From assembly GCF_900604335.1 (NCBI RefSeq), contig NZ_UWOD01000001.1:124001-188000 (forward strand): a stretch of DNA of 64,000 bases. The letters run 5' to 3'. The notes under the pieces were generated by a model. That model saw nothing but the letters and a program-made list of their open reading frames with translations, did no database searches and had not been told where the DNA came from. Positions 33,317 through 41,624 of the stretch are shown here, piece by piece (the stretch's first letter is position 1; each line of letters begins with the position of its first letter). The stretch comes from Intestinibacillus sp. Marseille-P6563 (GTDB lineage: Bacteria > Bacillota > Clostridia > Oscillospirales > Butyricicoccaceae). A program made the translations under genes and the position numbers.

Positions 33317-33772
33317 TTATTTGTCGCGAATCAGCGTATTGAGTTCTTCCATAAAGGTATTGATATCCTTGAACTGGCGATAGACGGACGCAAACCGCAC
33401 ATATGCGACTTCATCGATCTCCCGCAGCTCTTCCATCACCATTTCTCCGATGGTTTTGGAAGATACCTCGGATTCTAAAGTGCCAAACAACTTCTGTTCG
33501 ACCTGATCCACCAGCTGCTCCAAACGCTGCTGCGACACCGGCCGTTTTTCGCACGCTTTCATAACCCCAGCCAACAATTTGTCACGACTATACGGTTGCC
33601 GGGTACCATCCCGCTTGATGAGCATCAGCGGCAGCCGTTCTACGGTTTCATAGGTGGTAAAACGTTTGCCGCATTGCAGACATTCCCGACGACGGCGGAT
33701 GCTGGTCCCTTCATCGGTCGGCCGCGAATCCACAACCTTACTATCTTGATAATTGCAAAATGGACATTTCAC
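33317..33772 (-). CDS. nrdR: transcriptional repressor NrdR
   Basis: ATP/dATP-sensing repressor of ribonucleotide reductase genes, 151 residues. The zinc ribbon is at 3-34 ([30 protein letters not shown]) and the ATP-cone domain at about 49-139 ([29 protein letters not shown]). GTG start at 33770-33772; a GAGG stretch lies about 15 nt upstream. No ribonucleotide reductase gene is in the window. It may be read with the upstream isomerase-like gene or from an unassigned promoter. Confidence 0.95.
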   Translation of the reverse strand: MKCPFCNYQDSKVVDSRPTDEGTSIRRRRECLQCGKRFTTYETVERLPLMLIKRDGTRQPYSRDKLLAGVMKACEKRPVSQQRLEQLVDQVEQKLFGTLESEVSSKTIGEMVMEELREIDEVAYVRFASVYRQFKDINTFMEELNTLIRDK

Positions 33773-33805
33773 AGGAACAACACCTACCTCGTTTGTTTAT
33801 TACCA

Positions 33806-34672
33806 TCATACCATTTTTTTCGTGCATATGGAAGTGTTCCTTGCACTTTTTTCATATTTTTCAGGCAATGCATAGCCCACAGCATGTGCCTGATTCTGTA
33901 AAAAGCAGACCGAACGGGAAATCTGTTCATCGCTTGCAAAGTTCGAAGAATATACTTCAATCAAAACCTGCCGGTCGTAACCCGCAGCTTTTAAATGTTG
34001 GAATACTTCCCGATAATCCAGTAGGCCTTCTCCCGGCAGCAAACAGCCATGCGTCTGGTCGAAATCATTGATATGCACGTTCACCAGACGCGGCGCCATC
34101 ACATCAAAATATTCCTTCCAGCTTTGCCCGACGCGGTTGGCCTGCTTGATATCCAACGTATAACGCAGCTGCGGCACCTGTTCATATAGCTTTGCCAAAT
34201 AAGCCGGTTCGCGCGACCGGCACCATGCCACGTTTTCCTGTGCTACAATCATGCCTTCGTCGGCTGCGACCTCGCACAAGCGACGGTATCGCTCGACCTT
34301 TCGCTGAAAAGCCTCCGGCGTATCGGATAAGCCGGGCATATATCGTTCTCCATGCAGTGTAAAATACTGGGCACCCAACTCACGCGCTGCCTGAAAATAG
34401 CGGCGATACTGGGCAAACCCATCCTCCGCCCGCCTGCCATATTCGGAGAAAAACAGAATCCCTTCCATCAGAGAGGTAAACGGATGCACCGAAACGACCG
34501 ATAGGCCGTGATAGGCAAGCCGTTCTTTCAATTGTCCAAGAAAGGGTTGCTGAAATTCGCTTTCGGTGTTGAAAAAGATCTCGATTGTCCGCAATCCCAG
34601 AGCTGTAATACGCTCCACGGCATCTTCCAGCGGCTGCGGATAAAAACAAGCGGTCGAAATTCCGATTTTCAT
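33806..34672 (-). CDS. sugar phosphate isomerase/epimerase-like TIM-barrel protein
   Basis: Protein of the AP-endonuclease-2/xylose-isomerase-like TIM barrel superfamily, 288 residues; exact substrate unknown. Visible family features: KIGISTACFYPQPLEDAVERI at the start, SVHPFTSLMEG near residue 60, LHGERYMPG near 108, metal-ligand-like VAQENVAWC (Glu near 143), LDIKQANRVG (Asp near 172), NVHINDFD (His near 198) and LIEVYSSN (Glu near 240). GGGAGG supports the ATG. It sits between secF's terminator and nrdR. The call is by fold only. Confidence 0.8.
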   Translation of the reverse strand: MKIGISTACFYPQPLEDAVERITALGLRTIEIFFNTESEFQQPFLGQLKERLAYHGLSVVSVHPFTSLMEGILFFSEYGRRAEDGFAQYRRYFQAARELGAQYFTLHGERYMPGLSDTPEAFQRKVERYRRLCEVAADEGMIVAQENVAWCRSREPAYLAKLYEQVPQLRYTLDIKQANRVGQSWKEYFDVMAPRLVNVHINDFDQTHGCLLPGEGLLDYREVFQHLKAAGYDRQVLIEVYSSNFASDEQISRSVCFLQNQAHAVGYALPEKYEKSARNTSICTKKMV

Positions 34673-34696
34673 GAATACCTCCCTTGACTGGTTGTA

Positions 34697-34728
34697 AAAG
34701 AGGATACCTGAATTCAGGTATCCTCTGG
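34697..34728 (-). terminator. terminator-like palindrome after secF
   Basis: Perfect 28-nt palindrome 34699-34726 followed by TTTTAC on the minus strand. The short U-run suggests partial read-through into the next gene, which has no clear promoter. Confidence 0.72.
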
Positions 34729-34732
34729 ATGA

Positions 34733-35647
34733 TTAAGCCTTTTTGCGCAAGTGCTTGCGGAAGAAAGTCCACAGCGAGCTTGCCAGGAAAATCGAAGAAT
34801 AAGCACCGCCCACGATGCCGACAAGCAGCGGCAGCGTAAAGTCACGCAGCGAGCTGACGCCCAGGATGAAGATCATGCCAACCGTAAACAAGGTCGTGAG
34901 CGTCGTATTGACCGTACGACCCATGGTCTGCCAGATCGACTTCTCTGCAACTTCTTCAAACTTCTCCTTGCGGGAAACGCGCAGATTCTCACGTACTCGG
35001 TCAAAAACAATGATCGATGCGTTGATCGAATAACCGAGAATGGTCAGTGCCGCAGCAATGAAGTTCTGGTTGAGCGGAATCTGGAAGATAACATAAACCG
35101 ACAGCATCACCAGAAGGTCATGTACCAGGCAGCATACAGCGGCCAGACCCGACGTAAACTCAAAACGGAAGGTAATGTAGATCAGCATCAGCACAACCGC
35201 AATCGCAGCCGAAACAAAGGCCTTCTGCTTCAGGTCGTTACCAACGCTGGCGCTTACATCTTCATTCTTGTCCAGATCATCGTCGGTGAGGTTATATTTT
35301 TCCTTCATCGCTTCGATCACCGCCGAACGCTGCTCGGTATCCAGGCTGGTGGAGCGAATCATAACATGATCCTTGTCCGTGCCCGTTGCAACCGGAGCTT
35401 CCGGTTTTACACCGGTCTGCTCTTCCACCAAAGCAGCGATCTCATTGGCAACCTCTTGCGTCACTTCGGTATGCATATTGAACTCAATCTGGGTACCGCC
35501 TGCAAAGTCGATCGCCAAATTGTAGGGATTGGTGCCAAACGGCAGCAAGATCAGGCTAACAAAACCAGTGATGCACAGCAAGATGGAGATGATGCCGAAA
35601 ATCTTAAAATTCTTGATAATGGGAAATTTTGCTTTCATTTCGTTCAT
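34733..35647 (-). CDS. secF: protein translocase subunit SecF
   Basis: RND-type membrane protein that, with SecD, uses proton-motive force to help complete Sec-dependent protein export. The 304-residue protein has a first membrane helix (about 13-37), the extracytoplasmic IDFAGGTQIEFNM segment, and five C-terminal helices containing LGYSINASIIVFDRVREN near residue 198, the SecF signature. It follows secD by 9 nt. Confidence 0.96.
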   Translation of the reverse strand: MNEMKAKFPIIKNFKIFGIISILLCITGFVSLILLPFGTNPYNLAIDFAGGTQIEFNMHTEVTQEVANEIAALVEEQTGVKPEAPVATGTDKDHVMIRSTSLDTEQRSAVIEAMKEKYNLTDDDLDKNEDVSASVGNDLKQKAFVSAAIAVVLMLIYITFRFEFTSGLAAVCCLVHDLLVMLSVYVIFQIPLNQNFIAAALTILGYSINASIIVFDRVRENLRVSRKEKFEEVAEKSIWQTMGRTVNTTLTTLFTVGMIFILGVSSLRDFTLPLLVGIVGGAYSSIFLASSLWTFFRKHLRKKA

Positions 35648-35656
35648 CCTCCTTTC

Positions 35657-37006
35657 TTACGCGCCATAAGCCTTCGGGCTCTTGATCTTGAAATCGACCA
35701 TGCGGTTAAGCAGGAAGTGGGTAACCGTCAGAGCCGTAAACATCGAAATGATAACGCCCAAACCAAAGGTGGTCGCAAAGCCAACGATCGTACCGCTACC
35801 AAAGAAGTACAGAACCACAGCAGCGATCAAGGTCGTTACGTTGGAGTCCAAAATCGCGGTGAACGCACGCTTAAAGCCTGCATCGATCGAAGCCTTGACC
35901 GTCTTGCCATTGCGCAGTTCTTCCTTAATACGTTCAAAGATAACGACATTGGCGTCCACGGCCATACCAATGGACAAGATGATACCTGCGATACCAGGCA
36001 GCGACAAGTTGACCTTCAGCAGACCCAGAACCACAGCCTCAATTACAATATAGAAGCCCAAAGCGATGACCGATACAAAGCCCGGCAGCCGGTAAACAAT
36101 GATCATGAAAACGGCTACCAGAATGATACCGATGATGGCAGCCTTCACGCTGCTGCTCAGTGCATTAGCACCCAGCTGCGGACCAACGGCACGCAGTTCT
36201 ACCTGCTCCAGCGAGAACGGCAGAGCACCGCTGCCGATGAGGTTGGCCAGCTGACGTGCGCTTTCTTCGGTGAAGTTACCTTCAATGACACAACCGTCAT
36301 CGTCGATCTTCTGGTTGACCTGCGGGTAAGAAATGACCTGATCGTCCAGAACAATGTACATGCTCTTGTCATCGGTACGAGCAGCAATGGTTTCGGTTGC
36401 TTCTGCAAACTTCTCGCGGCCTTCCTTGGTAAATTCCAGGCTAACGTAGTAGGTTGCAATCGCCGAACCGCTGGTGCTGCCATACTGCGAGCTTGCGCTC
36501 TTGATATCGCTGCCCGACAGCCATTCCTTACCATCTGCATCCTGGAAGGAAAGCTGTGCCGTCTGTCCCAGAACCTGAACCGCTTCTTCCGGGTTCTTGA
36601 TCTGCGGGATCTCAACGGTAATGCGATTATCGCCCTGCTGGGATACCTGTGCTTCGGTGTATCCTTCGCTGGTCAGACGATAACGCAAAATTTCAATGGC
36701 ACTGTTCATATCCGCGCTCAGGCGGCTGGTGTCATATCCTTCCGGAAGCTGTGCTTCAAACGTGATGGACGAACCGCCGACCAGATCCAAGCCACGCCGA
36801 ATGCCGTTTTCGGTGTCAAAAATGCTCGGGATAATGGTCTTGTAATCGACCTCTTCACTGGTGGTGCTACTTGCATCCGAACTTGCGGCACTGTCCGCAG
36901 TCGGCCGGCTGAATCCACCTGGAAAATACAGCCCTGTGATTACGGACACACCCAAAAAAACAATGATGAGCATGACCGCAAGGAAGGAAATTATACTTTT
37001 CTTCAC
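35657..37006 (-). CDS. secD: protein translocase subunit SecD
   Basis: Partner of SecF in the export-assisting complex, 449 residues. One N-terminal helix (6-28), then the extracytoplasmic region with GLDLVGGSSITFEAQ (near residue 75), and five C-terminal helices with PGIAGIILSIGMAVDANVVIFERIKEELR (near 335-365). A Ser/Thr/Asp-rich linker (about 33-52) follows the first helix. The start is GTG at 37004-37006 with AAGGAGG upstream. The large periplasmic P1 domain is reduced, as usual in Gram-positives. Confidence 0.96.
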   Translation of the reverse strand: MKKSIISFLAVMLIIVFLGVSVITGLYFPGGFSRPTADSAASSDASSTTSEEVDYKTIIPSIFDTENGIRRGLDLVGGSSITFEAQLPEGYDTSRLSADMNSAIEILRYRLTSEGYTEAQVSQQGDNRITVEIPQIKNPEEAVQVLGQTAQLSFQDADGKEWLSGSDIKSASSQYGSTSGSAIATYYVSLEFTKEGREKFAEATETIAARTDDKSMYIVLDDQVISYPQVNQKIDDDGCVIEGNFTEESARQLANLIGSGALPFSLEQVELRAVGPQLGANALSSSVKAAIIGIILVAVFMIIVYRLPGFVSVIALGFYIVIEAVVLGLLKVNLSLPGIAGIILSIGMAVDANVVIFERIKEELRNGKTVKASIDAGFKRAFTAILDSNVTTLIAAVVLYFFGSGTIVGFATTFGLGVIISMFTALTVTHFLLNRMVDFKIKSPKAYGA

Positions 37007-37041
37007 TTTTGAAACCTCCTTGAGCTTTACACATGAAGTAT

Positions 37042-37070
37042 ATTATACGCTGCGAGGTTGCCCTTGTCAA
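37042..37070 (-). promoter_or_regulatory. consensus promoter of secDF
   Basis: Perfect sigma-A-type promoter on the minus strand: TTGACA (37065-37070), 17-bp spacer, TATAAT (37042-37047). It lies right behind the purB stop, 36 bp before secD. No other promoter in the window matches consensus at all twelve positions. Confidence 0.9.
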
Positions 37071-37083
37071 CGTATTTGGAAGG

Positions 37084-38514
37084 TTACAGATTGATTTCCA
37101 CTTCGATCTCTTCTTCCTGCTGATATGGCGCAATGCGCGGAGCAACTTCATCCTTCAGGAAATCCTCAACCTGTGCCGGGCAACGGCCAATATACGAAAC
37201 CGGGTCTAAATGCGCCATGATCTGCTCGCGAGTCATGCCAAACATCGGATCGGCTGCAATGCGGTCGATCAGGTCATTGTCCAGACCTTCTTCCTTGACC
37301 CGCTTGCCAGCTGCCATCGAGTGCTCACGGATGCGTTCATGCAGTTCCTGCCGATTGCCGCCGCGCTTAACAACATCCATCATAATATTCTCAGTTGCCA
37401 TAAAGGGCAGCTCGTTCATCACATGGCTGTGAATGACCTTCGGATATACCACCAGACCAGACACAACATTGATCATAATGTTCAAAATCGCATCAATGGC
37501 CAAGAATGCTTCCGGGATCGAGATACGCTTGTTGGCCGAGTCATCCAGGGTGCGTTCAAACCACTGCGTCGCCGCGGTGAATGCCGGATTGAGGCTGTCA
37601 CAGATGACATAACGCGCCAGTGCACAGATGCGTTCCGAACGCATCGGATTGCGCTTATACGGCATGGCCGACGAACCGATCTGATTCTTTTCAAACGGTT
37701 CCTCAATCTCCTTGAGGTGCTGAAGCAAACGCAGGTCGGTCGCAAACTTGGAAGCCGACTGCGCAATGCCGGACAAGGTCGCCAGCGCCTGCGCATCGAT
37801 CTTGCGGGAATAGGTCTGACCGGATACCGGAACCACACCGGCAAAGCCAAAGTCATCTGCAATCCGCTTTTCCAGTTCGCGCACCTTGGCATCGTCGCCA
37901 TCGAACAGCTCTACAAACGAAGCCTGGGTGCCTGTCGTGCCCTTGGAACCGAGCATACGCAGATTTTCAATGCGGTATTCGACTTCGTCCAAGTCCATCA
38001 GCAGTTCATTCATCCACAACGTCGCACGCTTGCCGACGGTGGTAAGCTGCGCCGGTTGGAAATGAGTAAAGCCCAGGGTCGGCTGTGCCTTGTGTTCATC
38101 GGCAAACTTGCCCAGCTTTTCCAAAACAGCAACCAGCTTTTTGCGCACCAGCTTCAGGCCTTCCCGCAGCTGGATAATATCGGTATTGTCACCTACATAA
38201 GCACTTGTTGCACCCAAATGGATGATGCCGGCCGCTTTAGGCGCCACCTTGCCAAAAGCATACACATGGCTCATGACATCATGACGCACTTCCTTCTCCC
38301 GCTGGCGGGCAACTTCGTAGTCGATGTTGTCCTTATTGGCCTCCATCTCGTCGATCTGCTCCTGGGTAATGGGCAGACCAAGCGCCATCTCGGCTTTTGC
38401 CAGAGAAATCCACAAGCGGCGCCAGGTGGAGAACTTCATATCCGGCGAGAAGATATAAAGCATTTCGGGGGATGCATAACGTGCGGAAAACGGGCTTTCA
38501 TAAACGTTGTTCAT
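37084..38514 (-). CDS. purB: adenylosuccinate lyase
   Basis: Catalyses two fumarate-releasing steps of purine synthesis (SAICAR to AICAR, adenylosuccinate to AMP). The 476-residue fumarase/aspartase-fold protein has HDVMSHVYAF (near residue 75), TSAYVGDNTD, GFTHFQPAQLTTVGKR (catalytic His near 150) and the signature GSSAMPYKRNPMRSE near 280. ATG 38514 is chosen (MNNVYESPF), with AAAGGA about 9 nt upstream. Sequence between it and the upstream aminotransferase terminator shows no firm promoter. Confidence 0.95.
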   Translation of the reverse strand: MNNVYESPFSARYASPEMLYIFSPDMKFSTWRRLWISLAKAEMALGLPITQEQIDEMEANKDNIDYEVARQREKEVRHDVMSHVYAFGKVAPKAAGIIHLGATSAYVGDNTDIIQLREGLKLVRKKLVAVLEKLGKFADEHKAQPTLGFTHFQPAQLTTVGKRATLWMNELLMDLDEVEYRIENLRMLGSKGTTGTQASFVELFDGDDAKVRELEKRIADDFGFAGVVPVSGQTYSRKIDAQALATLSGIAQSASKFATDLRLLQHLKEIEEPFEKNQIGSSAMPYKRNPMRSERICALARYVICDSLNPAFTAATQWFERTLDDSANKRISIPEAFLAIDAILNIMINVVSGLVVYPKVIHSHVMNELPFMATENIMMDVVKRGGNRQELHERIREHSMAAGKRVKEEGLDNDLIDRIAADPMFGMTREQIMAHLDPVSYIGRCPAQVEDFLKDEVAPRIAPYQQEEEIEVEINL

Positions 38515-38662
38515 CAGGTTTGTTCCTTTCTCGTTTTTTACAGCAGTCTTTCTCACAGCAAACCCTTTGAGGATTCGTTTTGGGCAACTTACAAAATCCG
38601 TCGGTTCATGGAACGCGAACCCTACGTTTTTGGTTGTTTCCCCAAAAGGAACCCTGCAAAGT

Positions 38663-38694
38663 AAAAAAGAACGGACTTACACAGTCCGTTCTCA
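38663..38694 (-). terminator. aminotransferase terminator
   Basis: Perfect 10-bp stem AGAACGGACT/AGTCCGTTCT (38668-38677 with 38683-38692) followed by six U on the minus strand. Confidence 0.88.
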
Positions 38695-38736
38695 GTTTAC
38701 CACTATTCACCTGTTTTTTCAAGAAAAAACGCAGTT

Positions 38737-39942
38737 TTATGCATTTTTTATGAACTGTTCCAAACGATCGATGCCCTTATCGATATCAGACATAGAGGTT
38801 GCATAACTCCAGCGGACAAAGCCCGGTGCAGCGAACGATTCACACGGCACCGTTGCCACCAGTCCCTTTTCCAGGAACAGGCGAGCAAAATCGGTATCGC
38901 TTTCGATCTTCTGGCCATACATGGTCTTGCCGAGGAAGTTTTTCATGTTCATCATGACGTAGAACGCACCCTGCGGCTTGATGCAGGAAATGCCTTCGAT
39001 CTGATTCATGCGCTCCACCAGATGGTCACGCCGTGCCTGAAATGCCTTGCGCATTTCTTCAATATCCTCCTGCGGACCAGTGAGCGCTTCAATCGCTGCA
39101 ACCTGAGAAATGGTAGACGGGGCGGAAGTCGAATGGCTCAAATAATTGCTCATGATCTTCGCGATCGACGGTTCAGCGCAGGCATAGCCAATACGCCAGC
39201 CGGTCATGGCATAAGACTTGGATACACCGTTGATGACGATGCACCGGCGCTTGATCTCCTCACCCAGGGTAGCAATGGAAGTGCATTCGATGCCATCGTA
39301 TACCAGGCTGGTGTAAATATCGTCTGCGATCACATAGATATTGTGCTTGACACAAACATCTGCAATCGCCTGCAATTCCGCGCGGGAGTAGACCATGCCA
39401 GTGGGGTTGGACGGCGAATTGAGCATAAATACCTTGGTTTTATCGGTAATAGCCGCTTCCAGCTGTTCTGCGGTGATCTTAAAGTGCTGTTCCTCACCGG
39501 CAGCGACAATAACCGGGACAGCGCCAGCCTGCTTGACCATTTCACTGTACGATACCCAGTATGGTGCAGCAATGACCACTTCATCGCCCGGATTGCACAA
39601 AACCATCAGCGCGATATAGATGGCATGCTTAGCGCCCGAAGCTACGACGATCGAACTCGGTTCGTAGTGCAGCCCAAAATCCTGCTCCAAACGGTAGCAT
39701 GCTGCTTTTTTCAGTTCCATCATACCCGAAGCGGGCGTATATTTTGTCTTATTGCTTTCAATGGCGGAGATACCTGCCTGTTTGATGTGCTCCGGCGTGG
39801 GAAAATCGGGTTCTCCCGCACCAAAACCAACCACATCGACCCCGGCAGCTTTCATCTCTTTAAACATGCTGTCGATGACCAGAGTGGTAGACGCTTGGAC
39901 CTGCGATGCGATCGTGGAAATCGGCTTCAACTCTTGTAGCAC
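38737..39942 (-). CDS. class I PLP aminotransferase, aspartate aminotransferase-like
   Basis: Fold-type I aminotransferase of about 401 residues, close to the Bacillus-type aspartate aminotransferases. It shows GFGAGEPDFPTPEHI (near residue 40), the substrate-site SPSNPTGMVYS (near 175), DDIYTSLVYDG (near 205), the PLP Lys in INGVSKSYAMTGWRIGYA (near 238) and the C-terminal FVRWSYATS with the carboxylate-binding Arg. I favour GTG 39942, 9 nt after AAGGGGG; the TTG at 39948 is too close to that site. Substrate preference cannot be fixed from sequence alone. Monocistronic. Confidence 0.9.
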   Translation of the reverse strand: MLQELKPISTIASQVQASTTLVIDSMFKEMKAAGVDVVGFGAGEPDFPTPEHIKQAGISAIESNKTKYTPASGMMELKKAACYRLEQDFGLHYEPSSIVVASGAKHAIYIALMVLCNPGDEVVIAAPYWVSYSEMVKQAGAVPVIVAAGEEQHFKITAEQLEAAITDKTKVFMLNSPSNPTGMVYSRAELQAIADVCVKHNIYVIADDIYTSLVYDGIECTSIATLGEEIKRRCIVINGVSKSYAMTGWRIGYACAEPSIAKIMSNYLSHSTSAPSTISQVAAIEALTGPQEDIEEMRKAFQARRDHLVERMNQIEGISCIKPQGAFYVMMNMKNFLGKTMYGQKIESDTDFARLFLEKGLVATVPCESFAAPGFVRWSYATSMSDIDKGIDRLEQFIKNA

Positions 39943-39972
39943 TTTCAACTACCCCCTTATATTAACAAAATG

Positions 39973-40001
39973 ATTATACTATGCACTTTTCATTTTTGCA
40001 A
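39973..40001 (-). promoter_or_regulatory. promoter of aminotransferase gene
   Basis: Minus-strand -35 TTGCAA (39996-40001), 17-bp spacer, consensus -10 TATAAT (39973-39978). Confidence 0.78.
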
Positions 40002-40075
40002 GTATGCATCTGAGAAATTGCAAAATCATGGTCAACAATTTTCATCTGAATTTTTGTGCAATCCTGTGTTCTTTT

Positions 40076-40744
40076 TCACAAGGTCAAGGAGGATTCGCGA
40101 TCTTCGGCAAAAATGATCAATGCCCTTCCCTTTCCAATCTCGATGGAAAAAACGGGGTCGATGGCCTCATTAGATACCGAAATGATCCGGTCACGCTGTA
40201 AGACTGCATCTTCCAGGGGGTATTTCATGCCACGCAAGGTGACCCCCTCTAACTTGCGGTCCAGCGGAATGATCGAAATATATTTCCGTGCATCGGCACG
40301 GGCAAATTGCATGCGTCCGCCTTCATGTAAAAAAACGGTGTTCTGCTTGTCCAGAATGGTCAACCGTCCGCCCCGCTCCTGCACGCTTTCGCATAAAAGT
40401 AAATTGGCCATCAGATGGTCTAGTCGTCCACCGGTTGCACATGCCAGGGTCAGTTCCCGGCAACCGCGTTCCATAGCCACATCCACGCAGTGCTGTGTAT
40501 CGGTATCATCCTTTTCCGGCGTGAGCCGAATGAGTTCCCGGCAGTTAGGTGTTCCCGCGCTGGAGTCAAAATCTGCAACGACCACATCCGGGATCAGCCC
40601 CAATGCCTGCGCATACCGCACACCGCCATCCGCACATAAAATGACCGGATCGCTCTGGGTTTGCAAAAATTCGCGGACATATTCGACATCTTCACAGGGC
40701 GCCGCCGATAAAATCAGCGCCCGGCGTCCTTCCCAAGCTCCCAT
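40076..40744 (-). CDS. thiN: thiamine pyrophosphokinase
   Basis: Transfers pyrophosphate from ATP to thiamine, giving thiamine diphosphate. The 222-residue protein shows CADGGVRYAQALGLIPDVVVADFDS (near residues 37-62), the DDTDTQHCVDVA motif (near 80) and TGGRLDHLMANL (near 103), all family signatures. It overlaps the rsgA 3' end by 31 nt and is the last gene of the long run that begins at DUF5685; the rsgA-thiN neighbourhood is common in Firmicutes. No terminator is obvious before the next promoter. Confidence 0.93.
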   Translation of the reverse strand: MGAWEGRRALILSAAPCEDVEYVREFLQTQSDPVILCADGGVRYAQALGLIPDVVVADFDSSAGTPNCRELIRLTPEKDDTDTQHCVDVAMERGCRELTLACATGGRLDHLMANLLLCESVQERGGRLTILDKQNTVFLHEGGRMQFARADARKYISIIPLDRKLEGVTLRGMKYPLEDAVLQRDRIISVSNEAIDPVFSIEIGKGRALIIFAEDRESSLTL

Positions 40745-41610
40745 TTTTTCAAATCCTTTACGCTCTCATAGAGTTTCACATAGCTGTCATGTCGGCTGCG
40801 GGCAATTTCCCCGGCTTCGACGGCTGCCAGAATGGCGCATCCCTTTTCTTTGACATGGGCGCAGCCGGTAAATTTGCATTGTCCCAAATACGGAGCAAAC
40901 TCCCGGAAAGCATATTGCAGATCTTCCCGCAGCACCAAGTCCATTTGTTCGGTATCAAACGAAGAAAAGCCGGGGGTATCGGCCAAATATCCCGTATCCA
41001 GTGGTACGAGCTCAATGTGGCGGGTGGTATGACGGCCCCGACCGATGCGGTCGGAAATCGCGCCCACCTGCGCACCGAAAGACGGCAACAGCTGATTGAG
41101 CAGACTGGATTTGCCCACGCCCGAATTGCCAGCAAAAGCTGCCGTTTTTCCGGATATTTTTTGTCGCAAATCCTGGATGCCCTCCCCGGTTTCCGCGCTG
41201 ACGGCCAGAACATCAATTCCTGCCAGTTGATAGGTTTGCAGCCATTCCTTCCCGGCGTCTAGGTCGGTCTTATTCACGACGACCAACGGCTCAATACCCT
41301 TATTCTCTGCAATCGCCACCACTTTATCGACCAAAAACGGGTCGGTTACCGGCGGTGCCGCCGAGGCAACGGCAACCAGCAAATCGATGTTGGCCAGTGC
41401 GGGCCGAATCAAATAATTTCGCCGCGGTGCAATTTCCATCAGATACCCGGTACCATCTGTCTGCATTTCGATTTTCACACGATCTCCAACCATCGGCTTG
41501 CCGACCGTCTTGCGAAATTTCCCGCGTGCTTTACATTCTATAACGCCATCGGCGGTATCTACATAGTAGAAACCGCCGATGCCCTTTAAAATCGTTCCCT
41601 GTTTTTCCAA
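40714..41610 (-). CDS. rsgA: ribosome biogenesis GTPase RsgA
   Basis: Circularly permuted GTPase that checks late 30S subunit maturation. The 298-residue protein has an N-terminal OB fold (1-70), then the permuted motifs: NKTD G4 (near residue 112), GNSGVGKSSLLN G1/P-loop (near 167), HTTRH G2 (near 193) and DTPGFSSF G3 (near 212), and the C-terminal zinc site CKFTGCAHVKEKGCAI (near 250). It is placed after prkC/prpC, a classic Gram-positive arrangement. Confidence 0.96.
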   Translation of the reverse strand: MEKQGTILKGIGGFYYVDTADGVIECKARGKFRKTVGKPMVGDRVKIEMQTDGTGYLMEIAPRRNYLIRPALANIDLLVAVASAAPPVTDPFLVDKVVAIAENKGIEPLVVVNKTDLDAGKEWLQTYQLAGIDVLAVSAETGEGIQDLRQKISGKTAAFAGNSGVGKSSLLNQLLPSFGAQVGAISDRIGRGRHTTRHIELVPLDTGYLADTPGFSSFDTEQMDLVLREDLQYAFREFAPYLGQCKFTGCAHVKEKGCAILAAVEAGEIARSRHDSYVKLYESVKDLKKWELGKDAGR

Positions 41611-41624
41611 TGCACACGCTCCTC

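Noticed and set aside
34751-37012. A very long open frame (about 750 codons) on the plus strand opposite secDF
   Set aside because: It mirrors secD and secF, which have intact family motifs. Its translation has no recognisable motif and is rich in Arg/His/Gln/Asn, as expected of an antisense shadow.
39949-40075. A TPP riboswitch or terminator next to thiN
   Set aside because: No TPP-box sequences, and thiN is the last gene of a long operon rather than the first; I see only the aminotransferase promoter in this gap.
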